From Pseudomonadales bacterium (lineage in GTDB: Bacteria > Pseudomonadota > Gammaproteobacteria > Pseudomonadales > Azotimanducaceae), in assembly GCA_022827245.1 (NCBI GenBank), contig JAJDTI010000010.1, positions 1 to 50,762 on the forward strand: a stretch of 50,762 nucleotides of DNA, in the 5' to 3' direction. Made by a program: the position numbers and the translations under genes. Shown piece by piece: positions 41,582 through 50,207 of the stretch. Below the pieces are notes generated by a model. The model did no database searches. It saw only the letters and a list, made by a program, of their open reading frames with translations, and was not told where the DNA came from. Every line of letters starts with the position of its first letter. The stretch's first letter is position 1.

Positions 41582-42898
41582 TCAGTCGACGCTGTCGCGG
41601 CCCCGGCTGTGGGCGCGCTCGCGAGCGTTCGGATTCACGGACGGGCGGAAGGGCACGTCCACGACCTCGGCGGGCGCGGCGGCGTCGGCCGGGTCGGCGT
41701 ACTCCTCCGGCAGGTGTACGCGGAGGCGTGTCCCGACGGAGCGCATCTCCCACGGCACGTAGCCGAGCGCGATGTTGGTCTCGAGTTCCGGCGAGAACCA
41801 GGGAGAGGTGACGTAGCCGACCGGGTCTCCGCCGTCCGCGGGGGAGACCAGCCAGAAGTCGTTGGCGTAGTCGGTCACCGGCCGTCCCCCGAACACCATC
41901 CCGACCAGGACGTTGCGGAACGGCGGGGACCCCGCGTCGATGGCGCGGCGCGCGGCTTCGAGCGCCGCCTTGCCGATGTAGTCGGACTGCTTCCTGCGCG
42001 GGACCTGGTAGCCGAGGTTGCACTGGAAGGGGAGCGTCTCCTGGTCCATGTCCTGGCCCCAGGACAGGATGCCGGCGGCGATGCGGCGGTGGTGCGCCGG
42101 TGCCGTAACCATGAGCTGGTGGCGCTCGCCCGCTTCCAGGACGCCGTACCAGAGGTCCTCCGCGTACAGGGTGGCGTCCTTGAGGTAGATCTCGTAGCCC
42201 TTCTCGCCGGTGAAGCCGGTCTGGGAGACGATGACGTCCCGGCCATTCACCTGTCCTTCCATCAGGCCGTAGTACGGGATGTCCCGCGCGCGCTCGCCGA
42301 ACAGGTCCACCAGGAGCGCCTCGGACTTCGGCCCCTGGACCTGCACCGGCGCCACGTCGATCTCGGCGATGGACACGTCGCACCGGAGCCCGAGGTTCAC
42401 GCCGCGCAGCCACATCTCGAGGTCGCTGTCAGCCAGGGAGAACCAGAACTCGTCCTCGGCGACGCGCAGCAGGACCGGGTCGTTCAACACGCCGCCGTCC
42501 TCGTTGCAGAGGATCACGTACCTGGCGTGCATCGGCGCGATCCGCGCCGCGTTGCGGGTGATGACGTGGTTGACGAACGCTTCGGCGTCGGGGCCCTTCA
42601 CCTGGATCTGCCGCTCGACCGCGACGTTCCAGAGGGTCACGTGGTTGACCAGCGCCTCGTATTCGACCATCGCCCCGCCGTCCTCGGGCCGGACGTAGCC
42701 GCGGGGGTGGTACACGCGGTTGTAGACGGTCGCCCGCCAGCAGCCGGCTTCCATCGACAGGTGCCAGTAGGGGGACTTGCGTACGCGCGTCGAAATGAGG
42801 AGGCCTACGGGCGTCGGTCCGGACTGCCGCAGGTTGATGGGCACGCGCCGCTCCGACTGGTCGACGCTGACGCATTGCCTGACCCTGTCGTTCTCCAT
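41582..42898 (-). CDS. GcvT/DmdA-like THF-dependent methyltransferase
   Basis: 438-residue aminomethyltransferase-fold protein. Its body has SPYWHLSMEAGCWRATVYNRVYHP, MVEYEALVNHVTLWNVAVERQIQVKGPDAEAFV, NEDGGVLNDPVLLRV, FSLADSDLEMW, VQVQGPKSEALL and TGFTGEKGYEIYL, the pattern of the DmdA-like branch of GcvT proteins. True DmdA demethylates dimethylsulfoniopropionate; the amine-pathway neighbours here argue for a methylated amine donor instead. The product would be methyl-THF or methylene-THF. About 25 extra N-terminal residues precede the usual start region, so a later start is possible. First gene of the operon, 167 bases after the regulator gene. Confidence 0.8.
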   Translation of the reverse strand: MENDRVRQCVSVDQSERRVPINLRQSGPTPVGLLISTRVRKSPYWHLSMEAGCWRATVYNRVYHPRGYVRPEDGGAMVEYEALVNHVTLWNVAVERQIQVKGPDAEAFVNHVITRNAARIAPMHARYVILCNEDGGVLNDPVLLRVAEDEFWFSLADSDLEMWLRGVNLGLRCDVSIAEIDVAPVQVQGPKSEALLVDLFGERARDIPYYGLMEGQVNGRDVIVSQTGFTGEKGYEIYLKDATLYAEDLWYGVLEAGERHQLMVTAPAHHRRIAAGILSWGQDMDQETLPFQCNLGYQVPRRKQSDYIGKAALEAARRAIDAGSPPFRNVLVGMVFGGRPVTDYANDFWLVSPADGGDPVGYVTSPWFSPELETNIALGYVPWEMRSVGTRLRVHLPEEYADPADAAAPAEVVDVPFRPSVNPNARERAHSRGRDSVD

Positions 42899-42960
42899 GG
42901 CCTTCCCGCGTGCGGTGCCGAGTCGGACGCCGGGCGGAAGGTTGCCCCAAACCGGGCCCG

Positions 42961-43006
42961 TGCGACACGTTCTGGACGCGACGCTGAATGGTCGTAATGC
43001 GACACG
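42961..43006 (-). promoter_or_regulatory. Paired CGTGTCGCA direct repeats upstream of the methyltransferase operon
   Basis: Two identical copies (minus strand) at 42998-43006 and 42961-42969, 37 bases apart, ending 62 bases before the ATG at 42898. The TGTCGC core equals the half-site reported for Pseudomonas ArgR, an AraC-type regulator with the same two-domain build as the regulator encoded next door. Nearby AGGCGCCCGTT is also repeated twice (43022-43043). Confidence 0.5.
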
Positions 43007-43065
43007 CTCCGGGCCGCCGTCAGGCGCCCGTTAGGCGCCCGTTCGGTGCCCGTCCGGCGGCCTTC

Positions 43066-44049
43066 TCAGGCGGTCGCGCGGCGCTCGTCGGAGGGCCTCC
43101 GGCCATACCTCGCGGAGTACGACTTGGCGAATCGCGCCGGGGTGGAGAAGCCGCAGCGCGAAGCGATGGCCGCGATGGACAGGCCGGTCTGCAGGAGCAG
43201 CAGGCGCGCCTGCCGCAGGCGCACGTCCAAGTAGTAGCGCGACGGCGTGCAGTGGAGATACTCCCGGAACAGGCGTTCGAGCTGGCGGGGGGAGACGGTG
43301 AGGTAGCTCGCTACCTCGCCCAGGGTGAGGGGCTCTTCGACGTTGGCCTCCATCAACGCCACGGCATCGACCAGCTTGTCGTGATTCGCCGCGCCGGGCA
43401 GGTGGTGCAGGGGCGTTCGCTGTGCGTCCTGCTCGGTACGAATCCGCTCCACGATGATCTGTTCGGAGATGTTCTGCGCAAGCTCCTGGCCGTGTGCGGC
43501 GCCGACGATCCGCACCATCAGGTCGATGGAACTGATGCCGCCGGAACAGGTGTAACGGTCGCGGTCGATCTCGAAAAGCCGCGAAGACGCCTGCACACGG
43601 GGGAATCGCTCGCGCAGGGCCGGCAGGTTCTCCCAGTGGATCGCGCAGCGGTAGCCGTCCATGAGGCCCGCGGCGGCGAGGAGGTGCGTCCCGGTGCACA
43701 GGGCGCCAAAGGTTGCACCGCGCCGCGCCAGGCCGCGCAGCGTGTCGAGGAGGCGCCTGTCGCAGTGCTTCTCGACATGGTAGCCGCCGCACACGAACAG
43801 GATGTCGACCGGTCCGAGCGAGTCGATGTCGCCGTCGGGGACGATTCGCAGTCCGTCGCTGGACTCCACGGGGGCGCCGTCCAGCGTCACGCAGGTCCAG
43901 CGGTACAGGGGGCGTCCGGTCATCCGGTTCGCGATGCGCAGCACCGCGATCGCACTGGCCAGCGTGACCATCGTGTAATCGGGGGTCATCAGGAACCCCA
44001 TCGGCGTGGGCTCGCCGTCGTCTCGTGAAGGCAGCGTGTCGGTAGACAT
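43066..44049 (-). CDS. GlxA-family AraC-type regulator, GbdR-like
   Basis: 327-residue transcription factor. Residues 15-190 form an inactive class I amidotransferase-like sensor (GFLMTPDYTMVTLASAIAVLR ... FGALCTGTHLLAAAGLMDG, with Cys in the nucleophile-elbow position), and residues 225-320 hold two helix-turn-helix motifs (LTLGEVASYLTVSPRQLERLFREYL and LSIAAIASRCGFSTPARFAKSY). This layout is shared by GbdR, CdhR and ArgR of Pseudomonas. GbdR activates glycine betaine and dimethylglycine catabolism, and the sarcosine/dimethylglycine genes downstream make that role the best guess here. Encoded upstream of and parallel to its presumed target operon, divergent from the TonB-dependent receptor. 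Confidence 0.85.
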   Translation of the reverse strand: MSTDTLPSRDDGEPTPMGFLMTPDYTMVTLASAIAVLRIANRMTGRPLYRWTCVTLDGAPVESSDGLRIVPDGDIDSLGPVDILFVCGGYHVEKHCDRRLLDTLRGLARRGATFGALCTGTHLLAAAGLMDGYRCAIHWENLPALRERFPRVQASSRLFEIDRDRYTCSGGISSIDLMVRIVGAAHGQELAQNISEQIIVERIRTEQDAQRTPLHHLPGAANHDKLVDAVALMEANVEEPLTLGEVASYLTVSPRQLERLFREYLHCTPSRYYLDVRLRQARLLLLQTGLSIAAIASRCGFSTPARFAKSYSARYGRRPSDERRATA

Positions 44050-44157
44050 GGGTGCGACCGGACGCTTCGAGAGATGCCGCGAGTGTCGCTCTTTCTTTCG
44101 TGTCGGACAATGGGTGGAGAGGGGCGCCGACAGGCCCGCGGCGCGCCCGGGGCCACG

Positions 44158-44186
44158 TTGCTTTTGCGTGTGCGTAGTGCTATTTG
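44158..44186 (+). promoter_or_regulatory. Predicted sigma-70 promoter of the TonB-dependent receptor
   Basis: TTGCTT (44158-44163), 17 bases, TATTTG (44181-44186), 54 bases before the receptor ATG. TGTCGC and TGTCGG motifs upstream (44084-44089, 44101-44106) could bind the divergent regulator. The 191-base gap holds no gene. Confidence 0.45.
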
Positions 44187-44240
44187 GGGTCTCGACACCG
44201 ACATTGCGCTGTACGGCTCGAACAAGGGGGGAGGCGTCCC

Positions 44241-47096
44241 ATGAAGGAACAACGGACGAGGCATGGTCGGCGGCTGCGACCAGGCTCGGAAAGCATGATC
44301 GTCGCGAGAAGGAAACCTTTGGGGTTGGCCATTTCGGCGGTCCTCGCGGGAACCGGAGCGGCTTCCGCGGCGGAACTCGAGACGATCGTCGTCACCGCGA
44401 CGAAACGGGCGGAGAGCGCGCAGGAGGTCACGATCGCCGTGCAGGCGGTCACGGGCGACACGATCCGCGACCTCGGCGTCGAGACGTTCGACGAGTACGT
44501 GGAGTACCTCCCCAATGTCGTCGGCACCGGCAACGGCCCCGGCAAGAAGGAGCTCTACATCCGGGGCAGCGCGACGGAGCAGTCCGGCGTGACCATCACC
44601 GCGGCCCAGGGGTCGCAGCCGGGCGTCGCGCTGTACCTCGACGAACAGCCGGTGTCGATGGGCGGACGCAACCTGGATGTCTTCGCGGTCGACCTCGAGC
44701 GCATCGAGGTCCTGTCGGGTCCCCAGGGCACGCTGTTCGGCGCCAGTTCGCAGTCGGGCAACCTGCGCCTGATCACGCGCAAACCGGAACACGGCAAGTT
44801 CGCCGCCGGCTTCAACGGCCGGTTCGCGACCACCCAGGACGGTGCGGACAGCGGCGGCGCCGACGGCTGGGTGAACATCCCCATCTCCGACGCGCTCGCG
44901 ATACGCGCCGTCGTGTACAGCGACAACCAGGGCGGCTGGATCGACAACGTCCCCGGGACCTTCACCCCGAGCGGGGAGGTGGTCGACCGCAACAACGTCG
45001 CCGGCTACGGCCCCGACCTGACCGGGGCGGATTCGATCGCGAGCGCGCGCAACGACGCGATCGTGCAGGAGGACTGGAACGAGGCGTCCTACCGGGGCGG
45101 GCGGTTCAGCGCCGCATGGTCCATCAACGACGACTGGGACGCGCTGATCCAGCACACGGCACAGACCCTGGAAGGGGACGGGTCGTTCCTCGTCGACACG
45201 AGCCTGAACCAGGACCACGCGATCCGCAGTTACGCGCCGGAATACAACCGGGACGAGTTCGGACTGACGACCTGGACGATTTCCGGCCGGATCGCGAACC
45301 TCGACCTGATCTACGCCGGGGGCTATCTCGACCGCGAGGTCGACAGCATCATCGACTACACGCACTACAACAACGGCGGCGGGTACATCACGTACTACCT
45401 GTGCAGCGGCAACGTCTACGACGCCATGGACGTCAACAACTGCTACGACCCGACCAAGCAGTACATGGAAGAGACGGGCAACGAGCGCAACACGCACGAG
45501 TTCCGCATCGCCACCGACGCGACCAGGCGCATCCGCTTCCTCGGCGGCGTGTACTTCAACGACGTGGAGACCACGCACATCGGGGACTTCCAGTACGCGT
45601 CGGCCAACCCGGCGTTCGCGGAACACGTCAGCAGCTACTACAACGACAACTCGGGCGACGGATTCCTGCTCGGTAACATCGCCGTACCCACGAAGGGCAT
45701 CAACTCGTCGGGCCCGAGGCCGCCGTACACGGTGTTCTTCAACGACTTCACCCGCACGGAGGAGGAGCAGGCCGTGTTCGGCGAGGTCGCGTTCGATCTC
45801 TCGGAGGCCTGGACGCTCTCCCTGAGCGCCCGCTACTACGACCTGACCTCGCAGTTGCGCGGCGCCGCGAACTTCTCCTTCGGCTGCCGCTACGGCATCG
45901 AGCCGCAGGGGTTCGGCAACTCGACGCGCACCGACGACGGGCGCTGCAACAGCCACGCCTTCAGCAACGACGTGACGGCGCGCCTCGAGACGCTGGGCGA
46001 CTACAAGTCGAGCGGCGACGACAACGTGATCCTGAACGCCCGCAGTCCGAACGGCGCCCGCGACATGTTCCGGGGCGGCGGCAGCAACGCGGCGACGCTG
46101 GCGGCCATCCAGAGCGGCCACCTCGACATCGGCGACCTGCAGTCCGACGGCTCCATCAACGAGACGGACACGATCGTCAAGGCGTCCCTCGGCTGGAACG
46201 TGACGAACGACGTCCTCCTGTTCGCGACCTACTCGGAGGGCTATCGGCCGGCCACCCTGAACCGGAACGCCGGGCAGCTCTCGACCAACCAGTCCGGGGT
46301 CTACGAGAACTACGTCGTCCCGGTGGTGGCGCTCACGGACGAGCTCGCGAGCTTCGAAGTGGGCATGAAGGGCGAGTTCCTCGACGGCACGCTGCGGATC
46401 AACGCGACCGCCTACCAGACCGACATCGACGAACTGCAGGTGTCGCGCTTCGACCCGTCCAACGTGGCGTTCCTGTACTTCATCGAGAACATCGGCGACG
46501 CGGAGAGCCGGGGCCTCGACGTCGACTTCATGTGGGCGGCGACGGACCGGCTGACGATCGCGGGGGCCTTCAGCCTTCTGGACACCGAGCTGACCCGGCT
46601 GAACTCGCAGTTGCAGGGCATCGCCGTGCCGGTCGGCAGCGAGCTTCCGATGGCGCCGGACTTCGCCGGCAACATCCGCGCGCGCTACGACTTCCCGATC
46701 AACGGCCTGGGCGCCAACGGCTATCTCCACGCGAGCCTCAACTACCGGGGCGAGAGCGTCGCCGGCATCGTCGGCAGCGCCGAGTTCATGGACGACACCC
46801 TGTTCCGGCAGTCCGGGGCGTACTCGGGGCTCGACCTCCAGTACGAGGGCGGCAGCTTCGGCACGGTCGAGATTCCGGGCGGGCTGCCGCGGAACTCGCG
46901 TTTCGTGAACCCCGATGCGACGACGGTGAACGTGGCGTTCGGCATCGAGAAGGATGGCTGGCGGGCGGAACTGTTCGTCGACAACCTCGGCGACGAGGAA
47001 GCGCCGGTCATGCAGATCGCCGGCCACTACACGCCGGTGGTCACGGTCCAGCGCCCGCGGAGCATCGGACTGCGCTTCTCCTACGACCTCGAGTAG
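44241..47096 (+). CDS. TonB-dependent outer-membrane receptor
   Basis: 951-residue receptor. Long N-terminal leader with a signal-peptide core (LGLAISAVLAGTGAASA, ending near residue 43), TonB box region ETIVVTATKRAES, a plug domain (VQAVTGDTIRDLGVETFDEYVEYLPNVV, VDLERIEVLSGPQGTLFGASSQSG) and a 22-strand-type barrel with the TonB_dep_Rec segment VLLFATYSEGYRPATLN. The C-terminus is LRFSYDLE, while such barrels normally end in an aromatic residue. ATG 44241 is supported by GGGGGGAGG; ATG 44295 would leave a more normal signal peptide. Large receptors of this subtype take up unknown organic substrates rather than ferric siderophores with certainty. Divergent from the GbdR-like regulator. Confidence 0.93.
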   Translation: MKEQRTRHGRRLRPGSESMIVARRKPLGLAISAVLAGTGAASAAELETIVVTATKRAESAQEVTIAVQAVTGDTIRDLGVETFDEYVEYLPNVVGTGNGPGKKELYIRGSATEQSGVTITAAQGSQPGVALYLDEQPVSMGGRNLDVFAVDLERIEVLSGPQGTLFGASSQSGNLRLITRKPEHGKFAAGFNGRFATTQDGADSGGADGWVNIPISDALAIRAVVYSDNQGGWIDNVPGTFTPSGEVVDRNNVAGYGPDLTGADSIASARNDAIVQEDWNEASYRGGRFSAAWSINDDWDALIQHTAQTLEGDGSFLVDTSLNQDHAIRSYAPEYNRDEFGLTTWTISGRIANLDLIYAGGYLDREVDSIIDYTHYNNGGGYITYYLCSGNVYDAMDVNNCYDPTKQYMEETGNERNTHEFRIATDATRRIRFLGGVYFNDVETTHIGDFQYASANPAFAEHVSSYYNDNSGDGFLLGNIAVPTKGINSSGPRPPYTVFFNDFTRTEEEQAVFGEVAFDLSEAWTLSLSARYYDLTSQLRGAANFSFGCRYGIEPQGFGNSTRTDDGRCNSHAFSNDVTARLETLGDYKSSGDDNVILNARSPNGARDMFRGGGSNAATLAAIQSGHLDIGDLQSDGSINETDTIVKASLGWNVTNDVLLFATYSEGYRPATLNRNAGQLSTNQSGVYENYVVPVVALTDELASFEVGMKGEFLDGTLRINATAYQTDIDELQVSRFDPSNVAFLYFIENIGDAESRGLDVDFMWAATDRLTIAGAFSLLDTELTRLNSQLQGIAVPVGSELPMAPDFAGNIRARYDFPINGLGANGYLHASLNYRGESVAGIVGSAEFMDDTLFRQSGAYSGLDLQYEGGSFGTVEIPGGLPRNSRFVNPDATTVNVAFGIEKDGWRAELFVDNLGDEEAPVMQIAGHYTPVVTVQRPRSIGLRFSYDLE

Positions 47097-47107
47097 ACGC
47101 GACGCCG

Positions 47108-47147
47108 CGCCACGCTTCGCGTGGCGTTCGAGTTGCTTCGCAACTCG
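47108..47147. terminator. Two tandem perfect hairpins after the TonB-dependent receptor
   Basis: cgccacgc-ttc-gcgtggcg (47108-47126) and cgagttgc-ttc-gcaactcg (47129-47147): two 8-bp perfect stems with the same 3-base loop, two bases apart, starting 11 bases after the receptor stop. No T-tract follows, so they may protect the mRNA 3' end or end transcription weakly. The receptor stop lies in a GTAG, as in the REP-like copies. Confidence 0.5.
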
Positions 47148-47195
47148 TGGTATGTGTAGACAGGTTCCTTTCTGCGGATAGGGCGCGGGACGGGC

Positions 47196-49241
47196 GTGTC
47201 TGAAACGGAAGCCAGGGTTCGCGAGGCGCAGCGCCTGCTCGGCGAGGGGGCACCTGACGCGGCCGCGGGGCTGGTGGAAGAGGTGCTCGCCGGCGAGCCG
47301 GACCACCTCGAGGCGCGGTACGCGCTGGCGGTCGCCCGGCGGCACCAGCACCGGTGGCCCCAGGCGCTCGACGCGCTAGGCGCCGTCCTCGAGGCCCGTC
47401 CGGGCTTCGGGCGGGCGCACCAGGAGGTGGGGTACAACTACATCGCCCTGCGGAACCTCGACCGTGCCGGCGCGGCCTTCGAGCGCGCGGTCGCCGCCGA
47501 CCCCGCCCTGGTCAACAGCTGGAGGTGCCTCGCCAAGCTCCACCACGACGCCGGCGACACCGAGCGGCTCGCCGCGGTCAACGACCAGCTTGCCTTCCTC
47601 GAAACGTTGCCTCCGGAACTGCTCGCCGTCGTCAGCTACCTGTCCGAGGACCGCCTGCCGGACGCGGAACGGCTGTGCAAGCGTTTCCTGCAGTCGAACC
47701 GCACGCACGTCGAGGGGATGCGGCTGCTTGCCGAGATCGCGACGCGCAACCGGGCGTACGACGAGGCGGAGTTCGTGCTCGAGAGCTGCGTCGAGTTTCA
47801 CCCGGAGCACCGGAACGCGCGACTGCAGTACGTCAACGTCCTCATGCGCATGCAGAAGTTCGCGCGGGCGCACGAGCAGGCGGAGCGCCTGCTGCGCGAG
47901 GTGGAGACGGGCGGAGTGGCGGCGGCCCAGGGCGAACGGGGCGTGCTGCAACGGCCGGCGGACGAGGACAACGTCCGTGCCCTGTACGCGTCCGCCTGCG
48001 CGGGCGTCGGCCGGAACGCGGAAGCCATCGCGACGTTCGGAGGCCTGGTGCGCCGGCATCCGGACAACCACCTCTACCCGGTGTCGCTGGCCCACGTGCT
48101 CAAGGCCGAGGGCGACATCGACGGGGCGATCGAACTCTACCGGAAGGCGTACGCGATCAAGCCCGATCACGGCGACGCCTTCTGGAGCCTCGCGAACACC
48201 AAGTCCCACGAGTTCGCGGACGAGGAGATCCGCCGGATGGAGGCCCTCGTCGCCGACGGCGCGACGGGCGAGAACGACCGCATCCAGATCTGCTTTGCCC
48301 TGGGGGACGCCTGGGAGCGCCGGCGGGACTACGAGCGGTCCTTCGAGTTCTACCGGCAGGGCAACGCCCTCAAGCAACCGTCGACGTACCACAGCCCGGA
48401 GCACCTCCAGGTGCGGGTGGACGGGCAGGTGGAGGTGTGCACGGAGGAACTCTTCGAGCGCCGGCCGGGGGTGGGCTGCGACGCGCCGGACCCCATCTTC
48501 GTGGTGGGAATGCCGCGGGCGGGGTCCACGCTGATCGAGCAGATCCTGTCGTCCCACTCCGCCGTGGACGGGACGATGGAACTGCACAACGTCCTCAATC
48601 TGGCCAAGCGCCTGCGGGGCCGCGACGCGCCCGGGGAAGCGCCACGCTATCCGCGCGTCCTCGCGGAACTGGAGGACGACTACTTCCGGCGGTTCGGCGA
48701 GCAGTTCATCGAGGACACGCGCGCGTACCGGGGCGCGGCGCCGTTCTTCGTCGACAAGATGCCGAACAACTTCTTCCACGTCGGGCTCATCCGGCTCATC
48801 CTGCCGAACGCGAAGGTGATCGACGCGCGCCGTCACCCCATGGCCTGCTGCTTCAGCGGCTACAAGCAACTGTTCGGGGAGGGTCAGGAGTTTTCGTACG
48901 GACTCCCGGAGATCGGCAACTACTACCGGCGGTACGTCGGTCTCATGGACCACTGGGACCACGTGCTGCCCGGTTTTGTGCTGCGCGTCGACCACGAGCA
49001 GGTGGTGGACGACCTCGAAGGGCAGGTGCGGCGCATCCTCGATTTCTGCGGGCTGCCGTTCGAGCAGGCCTGCGTCGACTACCACCGAACGGAACGCAGC
49101 ATCCGCACCCCGAGTTCGGAGCAGGTGCGCCAGCCCATCTACCGCAGCGGCCTCGAGCAGTGGCGCCACTACGAGCGGTGGCTGGGGCCCCTGAAGGAGG
49201 CGCTCGGTCCGGAGGTGCGGGAGCGGTACGGGGTCGCCTGA
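47196..49241 (+). CDS. TPR-repeat sulfotransferase family protein
   Basis: 681-residue protein. Residues 1-400 hold about eight TPR-type helical repeats (EARVREAQRLLGEGAPDAAAGL, IDGAIELYRKAYAIKPDHGDAFWSLA); residues 430-670 form a PAPS-dependent sulfotransferase domain with the 5'-phosphosulfate loop IFVVGMPRAGSTLIEQIL (434-451) and a 3'-phosphate region KVIDARRHPMACCFSGYKQLF. Acceptor unknown. No membrane segment or signal peptide seen, so a cytoplasmic site is likely. GTG start at 47196, 99 bases after the receptor. TPR-sulfotransferases often sit near TonB-dependent receptors in marine gammaproteobacteria. Confidence 0.88.
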   Translation: MSETEARVREAQRLLGEGAPDAAAGLVEEVLAGEPDHLEARYALAVARRHQHRWPQALDALGAVLEARPGFGRAHQEVGYNYIALRNLDRAGAAFERAVAADPALVNSWRCLAKLHHDAGDTERLAAVNDQLAFLETLPPELLAVVSYLSEDRLPDAERLCKRFLQSNRTHVEGMRLLAEIATRNRAYDEAEFVLESCVEFHPEHRNARLQYVNVLMRMQKFARAHEQAERLLREVETGGVAAAQGERGVLQRPADEDNVRALYASACAGVGRNAEAIATFGGLVRRHPDNHLYPVSLAHVLKAEGDIDGAIELYRKAYAIKPDHGDAFWSLANTKSHEFADEEIRRMEALVADGATGENDRIQICFALGDAWERRRDYERSFEFYRQGNALKQPSTYHSPEHLQVRVDGQVEVCTEELFERRPGVGCDAPDPIFVVGMPRAGSTLIEQILSSHSAVDGTMELHNVLNLAKRLRGRDAPGEAPRYPRVLAELEDDYFRRFGEQFIEDTRAYRGAAPFFVDKMPNNFFHVGLIRLILPNAKVIDARRHPMACCFSGYKQLFGEGQEFSYGLPEIGNYYRRYVGLMDHWDHVLPGFVLRVDHEQVVDDLEGQVRRILDFCGLPFEQACVDYHRTERSIRTPSSEQVRQPIYRSGLEQWRHYERWLGPLKEALGPEVRERYGVA

Positions 49242-49244
49242 GGC

Positions 49245-50207
49245 TCACTCGATCCGGGCGTCGGGCGCGAGGGCGGCGTTCAGCACGCGTTGGACGAAGA
49301 TCGCGTTCACGCCGAGGCGGTTGCTGCGCACCGTCAGCGCGCGCATGTCAGGGTGCAGGCGGCCGCGGGCGCGGGCGATCAGCGCCCGGTAGTGGGGGAC
49401 GCCTTCCTCGCGGTGCCCGTACAGCAGCCAGGCCTCGCGCCAGTCGTGGGCGAAGCCGCGCATCCAGGCGGTATATGAGGCGACGAGTTCGGACGGGTTG
49501 TCCGGGTTGGCGGAGAAGTCCGCGATCAGGTCCTCGATCAGCGCCTCGCACTCGCCGGGCGTCATCACGGGCAGGCTGGCGAAACGCTCCGTCCTGAGCG
49601 CCGCGATCCTGTCCGGTTCGAACGGAACCAGCCTGGCGCCTTCCGCGGTGGTGGACGGATGCGCGCCCTCCACGCTCCGCACCATGTCCCAGAAACGTGA
49701 GGAGCCGCTCGTGTCGATGACCAGGTGGATGCGCGCCCGGTCGCTCGAGTTCACGACCCGATGGCGTCGCCACGAGTCGAAGATCCAGCACTCGCCGGCG
49801 CCCATGTGCAGCCGCTCGGGGCCGCAGTGAAAGATCACTTCAGGGTTCGTGACGATCGGGATGTGGATGCGGACCCGGCTGAACCAGTGGTAGTTGAAGT
49901 CGACGTGCAGGCGCACTTCCGAGCGGGCTTCGAGCTTCATGAGGCGCGACCGGGACAGCACCTCGTCGAAACTCGCCATGACCTGGCGCATGTACGGACA
50001 GGCCTCCAGGTGCGGCGTCGGTCGTTTCTCGCCCTCGAAGGAGTCGTTGTCCCCGCCGCCGCTCGAGATCAGGGCGATCGCGGAGTTGCCGGGCAGGCCG
50101 CTGGGATGCCGCATCCATCGGTCGGGGGAGAACTGGCCCGCCTCGGCGGCCAGCCGTTCGGCGTCGAACCGGAACGGCAGCCGGATGAAGGGGCGGCTCA
50201 GGCGCAC
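49245..50207 (-). CDS. Aspartyl/asparaginyl beta-hydroxylase-family 2OG oxygenase
   Basis: About 320-residue protein. Central domain: RLHVDFNYHWFSRVRIHIPIV with His101-x-Asp103, HCGPERLHMGAGECWIFDSWRRHRVVNSS with His149, and RARIHLVID with an Arg for 2-oxoglutarate, the Asp/Arg-hydroxylase cupin pattern. Members hydroxylate Asp, Asn or Arg side chains in peptides or free amino acids. A GTG start at 50207 overlaps the upstream sulfotransferase stop by 10 bases; the start is uncertain because no stronger start lies near. Co-transcribed with the sulfotransferase; converges on the TPR-sulfotransferase gene. Confidence 0.8.
   Translation of the reverse strand: MRLSRPFIRLPFRFDAERLAAEAGQFSPDRWMRHPSGLPGNSAIALISSGGGDNDSFEGEKRPTPHLEACPYMRQVMASFDEVLSRSRLMKLEARSEVRLHVDFNYHWFSRVRIHIPIVTNPEVIFHCGPERLHMGAGECWIFDSWRRHRVVNSSDRARIHLVIDTSGSSRFWDMVRSVEGAHPSTTAEGARLVPFEPDRIAALRTERFASLPVMTPGECEALIEDLIADFSANPDNPSELVASYTAWMRGFAHDWREAWLLYGHREEGVPHYRALIARARGRLHPDMRALTVRSNRLGVNAIFVQRVLNAALAPDARIE

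Noticed and set aside
38484-41762. 1092-codon plus-strand open frame opposite the MTHFR-Fhs gene
   Set aside because: Shadow frame of GC-rich coding sequence; no recognisable motif, while the minus strand shows the complete Fhs signature set.
39706-42413. Longer start for the MTHFR-Fhs frame, upstream of 41576
   Set aside because: The upstream part is Arg/Pro-rich and antisense-like, lying inside the DmdA-like gene; ATG 41576 is five bases after that gene's stop.
43989-47351. 1120-codon open frame antisense to the TonB-dependent receptor
   Set aside because: Composition is Val/Arg/Ala-rich without domain motifs, as expected from the complement of a high-GC gene; the receptor on the other strand has all its family motifs.
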